From assembly GCA_964362625.1 (NCBI GenBank), contig CAYIFA010000002.1, forward strand, positions 1 through 49,231: 49,231 nucleotides of DNA. The letters are read 5' to 3'. Position 1 is the stretch's first letter; each line of letters begins with the position of its first letter. The stretch comes from CAYIFA01 sp964362625. Lineage in GTDB: Bacteria > Patescibacteriota > Minisyncoccia > 1-14-0-10-42-19. The notes under the pieces are model-generated. The model was given only the letters and a program-made list of their open reading frames with translations. It was not told the DNA's origin and ran no database searches. This document shows positions 8,366 through 16,989 of the stretch, piece by piece. The translations under genes were made by a program, and so were the position numbers.

Positions 8366-9016
8366 TTATGAATAATCCTGGACGAGGATAAATTCAGTAG
8401 GTTTTTCTTGGGTACGCTTTGTGAAAGACTCTAGACGCTTTTTTAGTTTCTTGGTTCTGTCCAAAACACAAGAATTATTCATTCTCAACTCCACCTTATC
8501 AACAAGGCCGCTATCTCCAATCAAATAATCGTATGGGGATCTAACTTCTAAAGCCCAGCCGACATCCGGTATATAAATAACTATAGAACTACCTCTGACA
8601 AACGCGAGCGCTTCCGTTGCCTCGTAAATAGTAATCGAAGATCTTTTTGCACCGAATATTTCTGATAAAAACTCGAAAATCTTGGCCTCGTAGTAACCGG
8701 ATCCTTTTTGAACCTGCGTTTTTGCCATAGCCGTTGTCTCCCTCGGCTTTTCAGCCGTTTTTTTGTCCGCTTGTTCTGTGATTTCCAAAAGCCTTTTTAA
8801 GAAATCCGTTTTGGATTTGCCTCTCTTGAAGATGGCTATCCAACGAGCGGATTTCAATTCCTCGCCCGTAAGCCCCAGGGTTTCGCCAACCTTGGCAGCT
8901 TCTGACGGCGTGGAACACGCTACACCGACAGCAGTGAGGAATAAGGCCTTTGGATTGTTTATCGCATCTCCCACCATCGAAGCAACGTATGCTTCGCGGT
9001 CGCCTGCAATAGGCAT
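8366..9016 (-). CDS. Hypothetical protein, two-domain, accessory cassette
   Basis: I do not recognise this family. The frame is open from an ATG at 9040, but the ATG at 9016 (MPIAGDREAYVASMVGDA) has a good Shine-Dalgarno AGGAG 7 nt upstream (9024-9028), giving 216 residues. Residues 1-90 are helical and may be a small DNA- or protein-binding domain (TPSEAAKVGETLGLTGEELKS looks like part of a helix-turn-helix). A charged linker (about 88-105) follows. The C-terminal half alternates strands (SSITIYEATEALAFVRGSS, IVIYIPDVGWALEVRSP), so it is probably an alpha/beta fold. The gene has its own promoter and terminator, a single-gene cassette unlike its operon-bound neighbours. Confidence 0.7.
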   Translation of the reverse strand: MPIAGDREAYVASMVGDAINNPKALFLTAVGVACSTPSEAAKVGETLGLTGEELKSARWIAIFKRGKSKTDFLKRLLEITEQADKKTAEKPRETTAMAKTQVQKGSGYYEAKIFEFLSEIFGAKRSSITIYEATEALAFVRGSSIVIYIPDVGWALEVRSPYDYLIGDSGLVDKVELRMNNSCVLDRTKKLKKRLESFTKRTQEKPTEFILVQDYS

Positions 9017-9063
9017 TTTAGCTCTCCTTTCCGGACGCATTGTCCAAGGAGCTCTATAGACTT

Positions 9064-9090
9064 TTTATATTATAGATTAATTTTTGTCAA
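9064..9090 (-). promoter_or_regulatory. Promoter for the 8366-9016 gene
   Basis: On the reverse strand a perfect -35 TTGACA (9085-9090) is followed by an AT-rich stretch with TATAAA (9064-9069) at 15 bp spacing. An overlapping TATAAT (9069-9074) is only 10 bp from the -35. The gene downstream has a strong ribosome binding site. Confidence 0.6.
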
Positions 9091-9107
9091 TATGTTGTAG
9101 TCGCCCA

Positions 9108-10268
9108 TTATCCGAAATAAGGCACACGTTTTTGCTTCACGCATTCATAGGCGAAAACATACATTCCGGCTGACCAGGATTGGTAGGGGTTGGAGCCGCC
9201 GATGATTTTTCCGGTGCGGCCGTCGAGCCATTCATAAAAACCGTAATCTTTAACCGGCGCGTTTTTTTTAACGAGCTTGTTGGCTTTGGCGAGCAACCCT
9301 AGTTCACTCTCCGCTTTTTTAAGTTGCCCGGTTTTAACCAACGCCGCCACATAAAATCCTCCGAGAAACGGCCAGATACCTCCATTCAAATAATGATAAG
9401 GTTCGCGCGCTTCGGCATCTTCGAAATAGTCCTTCCACTCTTTGCTCCCACGTTTTATCGGCGGATAAATCGCCTTGCAGGGATAGGGCCGGTTTATTTT
9501 TTCTTTTTCGATGTAGCGCAGAATGGAGGCCGAAATTTTAGGCGTTGCGAGCCCCGAAACAATTGCCATCAAATTTCCGAACGTGTCAAACCAATGTTCT
9601 TCTTCGCGGTATTTGTTATGCGTTTTCCAGATCCACGGCAGGTAATGGCCGTGTTTGGAGTCGTAGAGCGAAAGATATTTTTCAACTTCGCCGTTTATAA
9701 CGCGTTTAATTTTGCCTGCCTTTTTTTTCTTTCCTAAAAAATTAAGCGCGGCAAAATAAAGCGCTTCGGTTGACAGCACCCGGCCGTATTTGTGCGGGAA
9801 GGCGTCCTGCCAGTCCATAGTCGGCTGTTGGACTATTAATTTATCTTCGTTTGGGTCCTGGTAGCCAAGCCAAGCAACCGCGCGCGCAATATTTTTTTCA
9901 TGTTTTTTTTGGAGCTTTTTATTTTTGTAGGCAACGGCGTATACAAAGTGCCCGATTATATACCATAGCGTGGAATCAATCGAGTTAAATGTAATTTTGC
10001 TTTTTCGCTCAATGTTGTAATCGCCAACCGCGTTAGGGATTTGTCCGTGTTCGGATTGGTTTTTTGACAGGACCCCCAAACTTTTTCGGAATGGCTTTTC
10101 AAATTTATTTCCAATTAAAGACGCGCCAAGAGAGGCAACCATGCTATCTCTGGCCCAAGTCGCTTCGTAGCCGCCGGGTAAGCCGGATGCGAAAAATCCG
10201 GCAGGCCTTGCCGCCGTTTCCAGTACTTTTATGGCCGCCAAATATGCGCCGTCAGCTATTTTTTTCAT
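9108..10268 (-). CDS. (Alpha/alpha)6 glycosidase, glycogen-debranching (GDE C-terminal) type
   Basis: This 386-residue protein has the look of the six-hairpin fold of amylo-alpha-1,6-glucosidases and glucoamylase-like enzymes. Motifs are GGYEATWARDSMVASLGA (about 31-48; W-x-RD is a substrate-binding signature), EEHWFDTFGN near 225, HYLNGGIWPFLGGFYVAAL near 298 and YEWLDGRTGK near 352 (an acidic residue typical of the catalytic general-acid region). It hydrolyses or trims alpha-glucosides in the cytoplasm, as there is no signal peptide. It lacks the N-terminal beta domain of full debranching enzymes. It is the last gene of a leftward operon after GH130 and the GT4 fusion. A GH100 or GH15 assignment is also possible. 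Confidence 0.7.
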   Translation of the reverse strand: MKKIADGAYLAAIKVLETAARPAGFFASGLPGGYEATWARDSMVASLGASLIGNKFEKPFRKSLGVLSKNQSEHGQIPNAVGDYNIERKSKITFNSIDSTLWYIIGHFVYAVAYKNKKLQKKHEKNIARAVAWLGYQDPNEDKLIVQQPTMDWQDAFPHKYGRVLSTEALYFAALNFLGKKKKAGKIKRVINGEVEKYLSLYDSKHGHYLPWIWKTHNKYREEEHWFDTFGNLMAIVSGLATPKISASILRYIEKEKINRPYPCKAIYPPIKRGSKEWKDYFEDAEAREPYHYLNGGIWPFLGGFYVAALVKTGQLKKAESELGLLAKANKLVKKNAPVKDYGFYEWLDGRTGKIIGGSNPYQSWSAGMYVFAYECVKQKRVPYFG

Positions 10269-10284
10269 GATTCGATTATACTCA

Positions 10285-10356
10285 TCATGACCCTGCCGTT
10301 CGAGGCCCTGATGGGGCCCTCAGGCCATTGCAGGGAGTAATATCGAAGGGTCATGA
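10285..10356. repeat. Nested inverted repeats between two operon genes
   Basis: An outer 10-bp pair, TCATGACCCT (10285-10294) and AGGGTCATGA (10347-10356), overlaps the stop codon of the GT4-fusion gene. Inside are CCCTGC/GCAGGG (10291-10296, 10330-10335) and GGCCCTGA/TCAGGCC (10304-10311, 10320-10326, one bulged C). The transcript could fold into a long, branched hairpin that tunes expression of the following glycosidase gene or stabilises the upstream message. It looks like a REP-type element; no second copy is seen here. Confidence 0.6.
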
Positions 10357-12585
10357 CCGGAGTTTTGATTTAATTTCCGGATCCTCAAAAGTTAATCTAG
10401 CCATCAGGTAGGCAAGGGTAGATTCTGCGCCCTGATTGATGTTCAAACCGGTTTTACCAACACCGTCGTAACAACCGCCGGTATGTTCGTTGTAGACCAT
10501 TAGTCCCAAGTGGTTTTTGCCCAAAAACCATGAAAAGGCCTCAAGGGCGTCTTGGAGATGCTTTTCTTCCCCGGTGGTTTTGAAGGCGATCAGTTTTGTT
10601 TCAGCCATTGCGGCCGCGTCTTCCGGTTGTTGGTCAAAATAGGCGCGATACTTGTTTTTGGCATACCACCCGGATTCGCCGATTGGCGAGTAGTGTTTTG
10701 GCTCAAAGGTGATACTCTCTAAGAATTTCAAAGTTTTTTGAGCCACGCGCAAGTATTTGTGGTTTCTGGTTGCTAAGTACGTTAAGAAGAGCGATTCTGG
10801 CAAGCGGCTGTTGGAATAAGTCAATTGATCCTCAAACCACTGCCAATTGGTAGAAGAATTATCGCGATATAATTTGATTTGGCGGTCAGCCAATTTTTGG
10901 ATGAGCGACATTGCAGCCGGACTTCTGCTTTTCTGAAAACCGACATAGAGTCCGGCTATTGCAAAGGCAACCGAACGCGGCGAAGTTAATTTTTTTACAT
11001 TTTTAAGGGCCTGCGCTAAAAGAACCGAGGATTTAACATGGAGTTTTTTTGGTAATTTTTCGGAATTGGCCGCGGCGCTTAAAGCCAAAAACGACCGGCC
11101 GAAAACATCGCTATCCCGCGTATTGTCGCGTTTGCGTCCGGCGTTGACGATGTTGGCAAAACTTCCGTCCGGACGCGAAACAAATTTGATGAAATCCAGA
11201 TAAGTTTCGATTAAGGGGAGGAGAGATTCGTTTCCGGTAAGTTCAAAGTGCTTTACGGCCACCTGCAATGCCCGCGCGTTATCGTCGGTGCTATAACCCC
11301 AGCGGCGATGCGGTTTGTCATATGTGGCATGCTGCAAAATTCCAAACTCATCAGTCAGGCGGAACACGTGATCGAATTTTATTTCCGGCAATTTCCGTTC
11401 TTCCGGCGAAATTCCAGCGAATTTTTCATAGAGCTTGGCGTAAGAGGCCGCGACATTCGGCCAGGTCATGTGTCTGGTTTCTTCATAGGCGTTTTTATGC
11501 ATATCCATCAGCTTTTTATCATCGGCCAATAGCTTTGCGAGGGCAACAGTAACTGATTTCGAATCATTAAATTTTACTAGCATCCCGTTTTCCCCTTCTT
11601 TTATAATTTCCTTCGCGTATTCGGAGGGCGTGCTGATTGAGGCGCGTCCGCAACCCAGAGCGTAAGAAAGCGTGCCGGATACCGACTGGTTTGGGTTTAG
11701 GGCTGTAGATAAATAAATGTCGGTTGCCTTGAGGTATTTGACAATTTCATCGAGAGTCACATATCTATTGTAAAATTTAACATGGTCCTTGAGGCCGAGC
11801 CGTTCTGTTTCGTTGAGTAAGAAGTTGCGATATTCTTCGCCTTCGTCTCGGAGCACCACCGGATGAGTAGCGCCGACAATAAGATAAATGAGTTCAGGGA
11901 ACTTTTTAATTAAGGGCGGGAGCGCTCCCAAAACATACTCTATTCCTTTGTCGCGGTTAAGCATGCCGAAGGTCGAGAGTACCGTTTTATTTTCAAGGCC
12001 AAGCGCAGATTTCGCAATCTTCGCCGGCTCAAAGTTAGTTTGCGGGATGCCGTGGGGGATGAGTGAGAGTTTCGATTTCGGTATTTGATAGTCGGTTTCC
12101 AGGATCTTTTTGGACCGCGCGTTCATTACCACCAACGCGCGCGCCCGCGCCCCAATAAAGTTGACGGTATCTTTTAGACGTTCGTCGGGAGCTGGCAGGA
12201 CCGAATGCAGTGTGACGATAACCGGTTTTTTAACTGTTTGGAAAAAGGGGACTAAATAATCTCCCCAATTACCGCCAAAGATTCCGAATTCATGCTGAAT
12301 GTTAACCAGCTTTACCGAACGTTGGTTGTTGATTTTTTCGGCAAGTTCCACATAGCTCTTTAGATCATCGGCATTAATCGCGGTCGCGACTGCGCTCGGA
12401 TAATTATAATGAGCGGAGGAATTTTCGTTGAGCGCGATAACTTTGGCTTTGGTCACCGGATTATATTTTTTGTTGAAAGCCGTGATTAGATCGCGTGTAA
12501 AAGTGGCAATGCCGCATTCACGGGGCGGGTAAGTGGCCAGATGCAAGATTGAATTTTTTGTTTTAGTGGCCGCCGAAGGTTGCAT
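10351..12585 (-). CDS. GT4 glycosyltransferase fused to an (alpha/alpha)6-type domain
   Basis: This is a 744-residue, two-part protein. Residues 1-390 are a GT4 enzyme: HLATYPPRECGIATFTRDL (about 16), IVALHS-like strands, VLSTFGMLNRDKGIEYVLGAL (about 211), and ATDIYLSTALNPNQSVSGTLSYALG (about 295) replacing the usual EX7E loop. Residues 405-744 form a helical toroid-like domain (HRRWGYSTDDNARALQ near 430, then HYSPIGESGWYAKNK and DQQPEDAAAM near 650), similar to the part found in mannan-related GT4 proteins encoded next to GH130 genes. Its start overlaps the end of the GH130 gene by 23 bp, so the two are coupled. Making or trimming a mannose-containing oligosaccharide is a reasonable inference, not shown by the sequence itself. 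Confidence 0.8.
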   Translation of the reverse strand: MQPSAATKTKNSILHLATYPPRECGIATFTRDLITAFNKKYNPVTKAKVIALNENSSAHYNYPSAVATAINADDLKSYVELAEKINNQRSVKLVNIQHEFGIFGGNWGDYLVPFFQTVKKPVIVTLHSVLPAPDERLKDTVNFIGARARALVVMNARSKKILETDYQIPKSKLSLIPHGIPQTNFEPAKIAKSALGLENKTVLSTFGMLNRDKGIEYVLGALPPLIKKFPELIYLIVGATHPVVLRDEGEEYRNFLLNETERLGLKDHVKFYNRYVTLDEIVKYLKATDIYLSTALNPNQSVSGTLSYALGCGRASISTPSEYAKEIIKEGENGMLVKFNDSKSVTVALAKLLADDKKLMDMHKNAYEETRHMTWPNVAASYAKLYEKFAGISPEERKLPEIKFDHVFRLTDEFGILQHATYDKPHRRWGYSTDDNARALQVAVKHFELTGNESLLPLIETYLDFIKFVSRPDGSFANIVNAGRKRDNTRDSDVFGRSFLALSAAANSEKLPKKLHVKSSVLLAQALKNVKKLTSPRSVAFAIAGLYVGFQKSRSPAAMSLIQKLADRQIKLYRDNSSTNWQWFEDQLTYSNSRLPESLFLTYLATRNHKYLRVAQKTLKFLESITFEPKHYSPIGESGWYAKNKYRAYFDQQPEDAAAMAETKLIAFKTTGEEKHLQDALEAFSWFLGKNHLGLMVYNEHTGGCYDGVGKTGLNINQGAESTLAYLMARLTFEDPEIKSKLRS

Positions 12586-13612
12586 GATGCGGGGATGACT
12601 TTTTTAATTCGTTGATTAGCTCGCTGATATTTACTTCGGCAACCGCCACATGAGTGTCGGCAGCTCCATAGTATATATAAAGTTTATCATCAAAAACCGC
12701 GGTTCCGGTGGGGAAAACTACATTGGATACGAAACCGGATTTTTCCCATTCTTCGGTTGGCGAAAAAAGCGGCTCATGCAGGCGGCCGGTAACCAGTTGG
12801 GGATTGTCGTAATCCAAGAGTGCGGCGCTGGCGTGATAAACCCGGCCGAAATTAGTCGCTTCCACTGCATGAAAAATCAATATCCAGCCATCTTTAGTTT
12901 TAACTGGCGGCGCTCCCCCGCCAATGTGCCTGGTTTCAAACCAGTGTTTATTTTCTAAAACCACATACACGGCAAGATTTTTAAAATGATCTGTCCAGAA
13001 ATCCCGGGAAGCAAGATCTGTAAAATCATTAAAGTAGGTTATTTGGATGTCCGGCAAAGTCCGGTGCAACAGAGCGTAACGTCCTTTTATTTTCTCCGGG
13101 AAAAGCACGACGTCTTTTTCCCATAAGAACACATCACGCCCGGCCTCTTCTTCGTAAAAAGAGGAGAAAAGACGGTAAGTGTCTTTTAGCTGAGATTCGT
13201 TAAAAATTTCCTTTATTTCATGATAGCTGATTCGCGGAGTTATGACTCCGCGTTTTTCAAAATGCTTTAGGTCGGTGCTAGTGGCATAAGCGGTGACTGC
13301 ATTTTTGCCGTCATGGGCCACGTAGGTCATATAAAATGTATCTTCAATCTTTACGATCCGTGGATCTTCTACGCCTTTGCTTTCATGATCAAGTTCGCGT
13401 TCGATAATTGGTTTAGCCCAGCGTTCCACTACTTCAGTCGGGCCTTTTAATTTGGCATAGCCTATGCAAGATTCGTGATTTTTGTTTATTGCGCGGTAAA
13501 AAACATGGACATTTTCGTCGTCCTGATACACGCCGGGGTTAAGCACCGCCAGATTTTCAAACTCGAGCTTGGTCGGTTCCAATATCGACCCCAATTTTTT
13601 TACTTCAAGCAT
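12563..13612 (-). CDS. GH130 family mannoside phosphorylase-like protein
   Basis: GH130 enzymes phosphorolyse or hydrolyse beta-mannosides (mannosyl-glucose, beta-1,2-mannobiose, mannosyl-GlcNAc) in a five-bladed propeller. Visible motifs are LNPGVYQDDENVHVFYRA (about 23), KGVEDPRIVKIED (about 82; the Asp is the proton donor), HIGGGAPPVKTKDGWILIFH (about 226) and the ending NVVFPTGTAVFDDKLYIYYGAAD. The frame is open up to 13630, but the ATG at 13612 (MLEVKKLGS) is chosen because TATAAT lies only 9 nt before it, giving 349 residues. It heads a leftward operon with the GT4 fusion and the debranching-type glycosidase. Phosphate-binding residues cannot be checked by eye, so hydrolase versus phosphorylase is open. 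Confidence 0.85.
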   Translation of the reverse strand: MLEVKKLGSILEPTKLEFENLAVLNPGVYQDDENVHVFYRAINKNHESCIGYAKLKGPTEVVERWAKPIIERELDHESKGVEDPRIVKIEDTFYMTYVAHDGKNAVTAYATSTDLKHFEKRGVITPRISYHEIKEIFNESQLKDTYRLFSSFYEEEAGRDVFLWEKDVVLFPEKIKGRYALLHRTLPDIQITYFNDFTDLASRDFWTDHFKNLAVYVVLENKHWFETRHIGGGAPPVKTKDGWILIFHAVEATNFGRVYHASAALLDYDNPQLVTGRLHEPLFSPTEEWEKSGFVSNVVFPTGTAVFDDKLYIYYGAADTHVAVAEVNISELINELKKSSPHHATFGGH

Positions 13613-13644
13613 GGTAGTATTATTATACATATAACTCTGGTTTT
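13613..13644. promoter_or_regulatory. Divergent promoter region, near-leaderless in both directions
   Basis: Leftward: TATAAT (13622-13627, reverse strand) then 9 nt to the ATG at 13612. Rightward: TATAAC (13630-13635) then 9 nt to the ATG at 13645. The two -10 boxes are back to back in 32 bp, too little room for ribosome binding sites on either side. Confidence 0.55.
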
Positions 13645-15318
13645 ATGAAAAGAAAAATATGGCTTATATTGGCCTTCGCGCTTTTTTTGCGCCTGTGGGG
13701 CGTTGAATACGGCTTCCCGAATTTTCTGATTAGTGACGAACGGGCGCTGGTGTTTGGGGCGTTAAAAATGATTGAATTAAAGACCTTGGTTCCGGCATTT
13801 TATCCGGAAGAATTCCGGCCGCTCTATTATATGCCGTTCATGTCTTATGTTTTTTTGATCTGGCTTTTGCCGTTTTTGGCGATAAAATATGCTCTCGCCG
13901 GGTTCCCGGCACTTGCCGAATTTAAAACCAGTTTAATTTTAGATCCATCTTCTATTTGGATATGGTCGCGGGCATTGGTGGCGATACTGGGGGCTTTGAA
14001 TGTTTACATCGTCTATTTGATGTCCAAAAAAATTTTCTCAAACGAACGCGCAGCGATTTTTTCGGCGGCATTTTTGGCAGTAAGTTTTTTCCATGTCGAG
14101 CTTAGCCACATGACTCGCCATTGGCTGCCGGCGGTTACGTTGACCTATTTAGCTTGGCTATTGATTTTGCATATTCGAGATAGCGACCGACTAAAAAATT
14201 ACATTTGTGGTGGCCTCGTTGCCGGAGCGGCATTCGTCACCAACCCCAGCTCGGTCGCCGTGTTCGTGTCGCTTGCTCTAATGCAGTGGTCAAGGCGCCA
14301 ATTATTAAATAAAAATAATTTTATACTAGTTGGAATATTTTTGTTGTTCGGCGCGGCCTTTATTCTGCTGCATCCGTTCGGAATTACTTTTGCCGAGCCA
14401 ACAAAAGGCGGGCTGGACCCAGCTGGTAGTGTTTTGTGGCGGCTTAGAAACATCTTTGGCATGGGGTTCGTGGGTATTGTTACCAATCTCCAGCTATATT
14501 TCGAAACACTTGTTAAGTATGAAATTTTATTGTTTGTTCTCGCGATACTGGGATTCGGCCTCTCGTACAAATATCGGATATATCGTGTGGAAACCTGTGC
14601 GGCTTTGATCTTTGTCGCGAGCTACGTTCTCGTCATTTTTTTTATGCTCATTTCTTTTTCGCGCCCGGTGGTCATGCTTTTGCCGATTTTCGCGGTTTGG
14701 GCCGGTTTTGCGTTCAATTGGCTTTTTGAAAAGTTTTTACGTACACCAACGTTAAAATGGCTGGCCGTAATTTTAGTGTTTGGCAGTTCATTCGCCTTTA
14801 GCGCGCAATATGATTATTTGATGGGCAAGAAAGATACCCGTTTGATCGCAACCGAATGGATCAATGAAAATATTCCGGCCAATTCAAAAGTTCTGGCCTA
14901 TCTGCCGCACATGCGTCTGCCGAATTCCAAAGAGGGGATTTTAGAGATGCAAAGAATCGACCCCGGAAGCTTGCGTTCCGCCGATTTTGCCCTGCTTGGT
15001 TTAGCGGATGAAAAATATCCGTCGCCGAGCTTTAGTGTTTTGAATCTGCATTTTATTTCTACCAACTTCCGACATCGCAAGTCGGAAGATATTGAATTTT
15101 TTAACGCACTGGGGTACGAATATTTCGTTGTGGAATACGCGGAAGATGGTAAAAGTGATTTAGATAAGGAGGTCCAGGCGCTCGCGAGGCAGAGTAGCTT
15201 AATAAAATATTTCCCTGGTACCTATGATCTCCGCGACGAAATCACCGGCATCTGGCCATGGGATATTTTTAGATATGATTACTTTGGTCCGAATATTGAT
15301 GTTTACGAACTGAAATGA
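13645..15318 (+). CDS. Membrane glycosyltransferase, GT39/ArnT-like (GT-C fold)
   Basis: This is a 557-residue integral membrane protein. The first helix (WLILAFALFLRLWG) is followed by an extracytoplasmic loop with NFLISDERALVFGALKM, containing the acidic pair (SDE, about 30-32) that in PMT/ArnT enzymes binds metal and lipid-phosphate sugar. About 10-11 more helices follow to residue 400, then a soluble C-terminal domain of about 150 residues. Such enzymes use polyprenyl-phosphate-linked sugars and transfer them to glycans, lipids or proteins on the outside. It is transcribed divergently from GH130 and is followed 12 bp later by a GT4 gene with an AGGAATT leader. The acceptor is unknown. Confidence 0.8.
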   Translation: MKRKIWLILAFALFLRLWGVEYGFPNFLISDERALVFGALKMIELKTLVPAFYPEEFRPLYYMPFMSYVFLIWLLPFLAIKYALAGFPALAEFKTSLILDPSSIWIWSRALVAILGALNVYIVYLMSKKIFSNERAAIFSAAFLAVSFFHVELSHMTRHWLPAVTLTYLAWLLILHIRDSDRLKNYICGGLVAGAAFVTNPSSVAVFVSLALMQWSRRQLLNKNNFILVGIFLLFGAAFILLHPFGITFAEPTKGGLDPAGSVLWRLRNIFGMGFVGIVTNLQLYFETLVKYEILLFVLAILGFGLSYKYRIYRVETCAALIFVASYVLVIFFMLISFSRPVVMLLPIFAVWAGFAFNWLFEKFLRTPTLKWLAVILVFGSSFAFSAQYDYLMGKKDTRLIATEWINENIPANSKVLAYLPHMRLPNSKEGILEMQRIDPGSLRSADFALLGLADEKYPSPSFSVLNLHFISTNFRHRKSEDIEFFNALGYEYFVVEYAEDGKSDLDKEVQALARQSSLIKYFPGTYDLRDEITGIWPWDIFRYDYFGPNIDVYELK

Positions 15319-15330
15319 TAGGAATTAAGT

Positions 15331-16455
15331 ATGAAAATCTACTATATCGCTAACGCCCGGATGCCGACCGAAAAAGCGCATGGGATACAGCTAGCCAAGA
15401 TGTGCGAGGCGTTTGTTGCGGCCGGCGCGGATTTGGAGCTGGTGCTGCCAAATCGCAAAAACACAGAAAAATCCATTGAGGGGTTCTACGGGTTAAAACA
15501 AAAAATTCCAATAAAAAAACTTCCAGTTTTGGATGTTTATAAAATGGGCCGGTTTGGCTTTATAGCCGGAACCATTTCATTTATATTTACGGCATTTTTA
15601 TATCTTTCAAAAAAGCGGATTGGCGGAGAAAAAATGGCTCTTTACACAGTGGATATGGATAATTTTTCATATCTCTGGCTGCCGTTTTTGTTTACCCCGT
15701 TTTTTGTGGAATTACATAATGTTAAAACCAGAAATTTCAGAAATAATTTTTGCCTTAAACGCGCTAAGGGCATTATTGCCATAAACAATATTATCCGGGA
15801 GAAATTAATAAAATATTTCGGGTTTGCTCCGGGGAAAGTTATTGTACATCCGAACGGCATTGATCTTGAGAGATATGTTTCATTGCCGTCCAGAGATGAG
15901 GCAAGAAAAATTTTAAATTTACCGATCGGGCAAAAAATCGCTTTGTATGCCGGAAGGATTTATGATTGGAAGGGATTGGGGATTCTTTCTGCGCTCGCGC
16001 TTAAAAAATCCATTATGTTTTATGTCGTCGGCGGGACGAGAGACAACTTAGAAAGTGTGACCGGCGAAAAAATGTCCCACAGCGTTATTTGCGCGGGCCC
16101 CTGTGATTTTCAAAGTATTCCAACTTGGCTCGCGGCCGCCGATATATTAGTCGCTATCGGCACAAAAAATAATCCCTATTCGTATTATCACACTTCGCCG
16201 ATGAAGATTTTTGAATATATGGCTAGCCGCCGGCCGATACTCGCGGCGCGCACTCCGGCGATCGAGCAGATTATGACTGATGAAGAAACCGCTTTTTATA
16301 CGCCGGATGACGCCGGCGATCTTTCAAGCATGATTGAGACGGTGGTTGCTGATCCTGACACCGCGGCGGCTAAAACCGAAAAAGCATACGAAAAAATGAA
16401 AAAATTCTCGTGGGATAATCGGGCGCGTGATATAATGAGTTTTATTGGTTGTTGA
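15331..16455 (+). CDS. Glycosyltransferase family 4 (GT-B)
   Basis: This 374-residue protein opens KIYYIANARMPTEKAHGIQ, the common start of GT4 enzymes whose first loop (with EKAHG) contacts the acceptor. The donor domain shows KIALYAGRIYDWKGLG near 207 and the SPMKIFEYMASRRPILA loop near 286, which carries the EX7E-type acidic residues. It follows the GT39-like gene by 12 bp with a weak AGGAA ribosome binding site, so both are probably one transcript. It probably adds a sugar to a membrane-anchored precursor. Substrate not assignable. Confidence 0.88.
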   Translation: MKIYYIANARMPTEKAHGIQLAKMCEAFVAAGADLELVLPNRKNTEKSIEGFYGLKQKIPIKKLPVLDVYKMGRFGFIAGTISFIFTAFLYLSKKRIGGEKMALYTVDMDNFSYLWLPFLFTPFFVELHNVKTRNFRNNFCLKRAKGIIAINNIIREKLIKYFGFAPGKVIVHPNGIDLERYVSLPSRDEARKILNLPIGQKIALYAGRIYDWKGLGILSALALKKSIMFYVVGGTRDNLESVTGEKMSHSVICAGPCDFQSIPTWLAAADILVAIGTKNNPYSYYHTSPMKIFEYMASRRPILAARTPAIEQIMTDEETAFYTPDDAGDLSSMIETVVADPDTAAAKTEKAYEKMKKFSWDNRARDIMSFIGC

Positions 16456-16483
16456 CTTCAGAGTATTTGTGAATTAGCATAAT
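16452..16483 (+). promoter_or_regulatory. Promoter of the toxin-antitoxin pair
   Basis: TTGACT (16452-16457) lies 20 bp before CATAAT (16478-16483); TAGCAT (16475-16480) gives a better spacing of 17. CATAAT is followed by 7 nt and the antitoxin ATG at 16491, so the message would have little or no leader. The -35 overlaps the end of the preceding GT4 gene. Confidence 0.55.
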
Positions 16484-16490
16484 ACTATCA

Positions 16491-16715
16491 ATGACTACCC
16501 AAGTTCTTGTTGAAAAACTTGATAAAGAGGTTGGAGAATTGCGAATGGACATCAATGAAATGAAGCGTTTTCTTTTCCAGCCGCTTAAGGATCCAGAAGG
16601 GGAATACAGAGAATCATTCATCCGAAAGATGTTCAAGCGGTCGTTAAGTTCGAGGCCGTTTACTAGGTTTGCAGACAAAGAATCTTTTTTAAGGCATGTC
16701 CGAAGCAAGAAATGA
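16491..16715 (+). CDS. Antitoxin of a RelE/ParE-type toxin-antitoxin pair
   Basis: This small 74-residue protein precedes, and overlaps by 20 bp, a RelE-like toxin gene, the usual order for type II systems. It starts with MTTQVLVEKLDKEVGELRMD, an amphipathic helix that could dimerise, then a basic, hydrophobic stretch (FIRKMFKRSLSSRPFTRFA) likely to wrap the toxin. No standard antitoxin DNA-binding fold (ribbon-helix-helix, AbrB, HTH) is evident, so assignment rests on position and size. It probably neutralises the toxin in the cytoplasm and may repress the promoter at 16452. Confidence 0.7.
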   Translation: MTTQVLVEKLDKEVGELRMDINEMKRFLFQPLKDPEGEYRESFIRKMFKRSLSSRPFTRFADKESFLRHVRSKK

Positions 16716-16986
16716 TGTCATATACGATAAGCATTTTTTGCATGACATCCGTAAACTCCCGGCAGAGTGCCAAGAAAAGCTAGCCGAACTCATAGATTTA
16801 TTGCAAAACGATCCATTTGATCCGCGTTTTCATACTAAGCCCTTAGGGCCGCCGCTTCAAGGGATTTTTTCTTTTCGAATTACCCGCGATTATCGTGTTG
16901 GATTTAAATTTTTGTCAGACCACGTTATCCAGCTGATCGCCGCCGATAATCGTGATAAAATTTACAAAAAATTAAGCCGAAAATAA
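16696..16986 (+). CDS. RelE/ParE-family toxin
   Basis: The 96-residue protein matches the RelE/ParE fold: an opening strand and helix (VIYDKHFLHDIRKLPAECQ), a second helix, the loop KPLGPPLQGIFSFRIT and the core strands RDYRVGFKFLSDHVIQLIAADNRDKIYK. RelE enzymes cut mRNA on the ribosome; ParE types act on gyrase. The YR-V-F pattern with the late D-KIY is common to both, and the sequence does not decide between them. The overlap with the upstream antitoxin ensures coupled synthesis. The methyltransferase gene begins 3 bp after it, which makes the pair an insertion into a glycan operon. Confidence 0.8.
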   Translation: MSEARNDVIYDKHFLHDIRKLPAECQEKLAELIDLLQNDPFDPRFHTKPLGPPLQGIFSFRITRDYRVGFKFLSDHVIQLIAADNRDKIYKKLSRK

Positions 16987-16989
16987 GAC

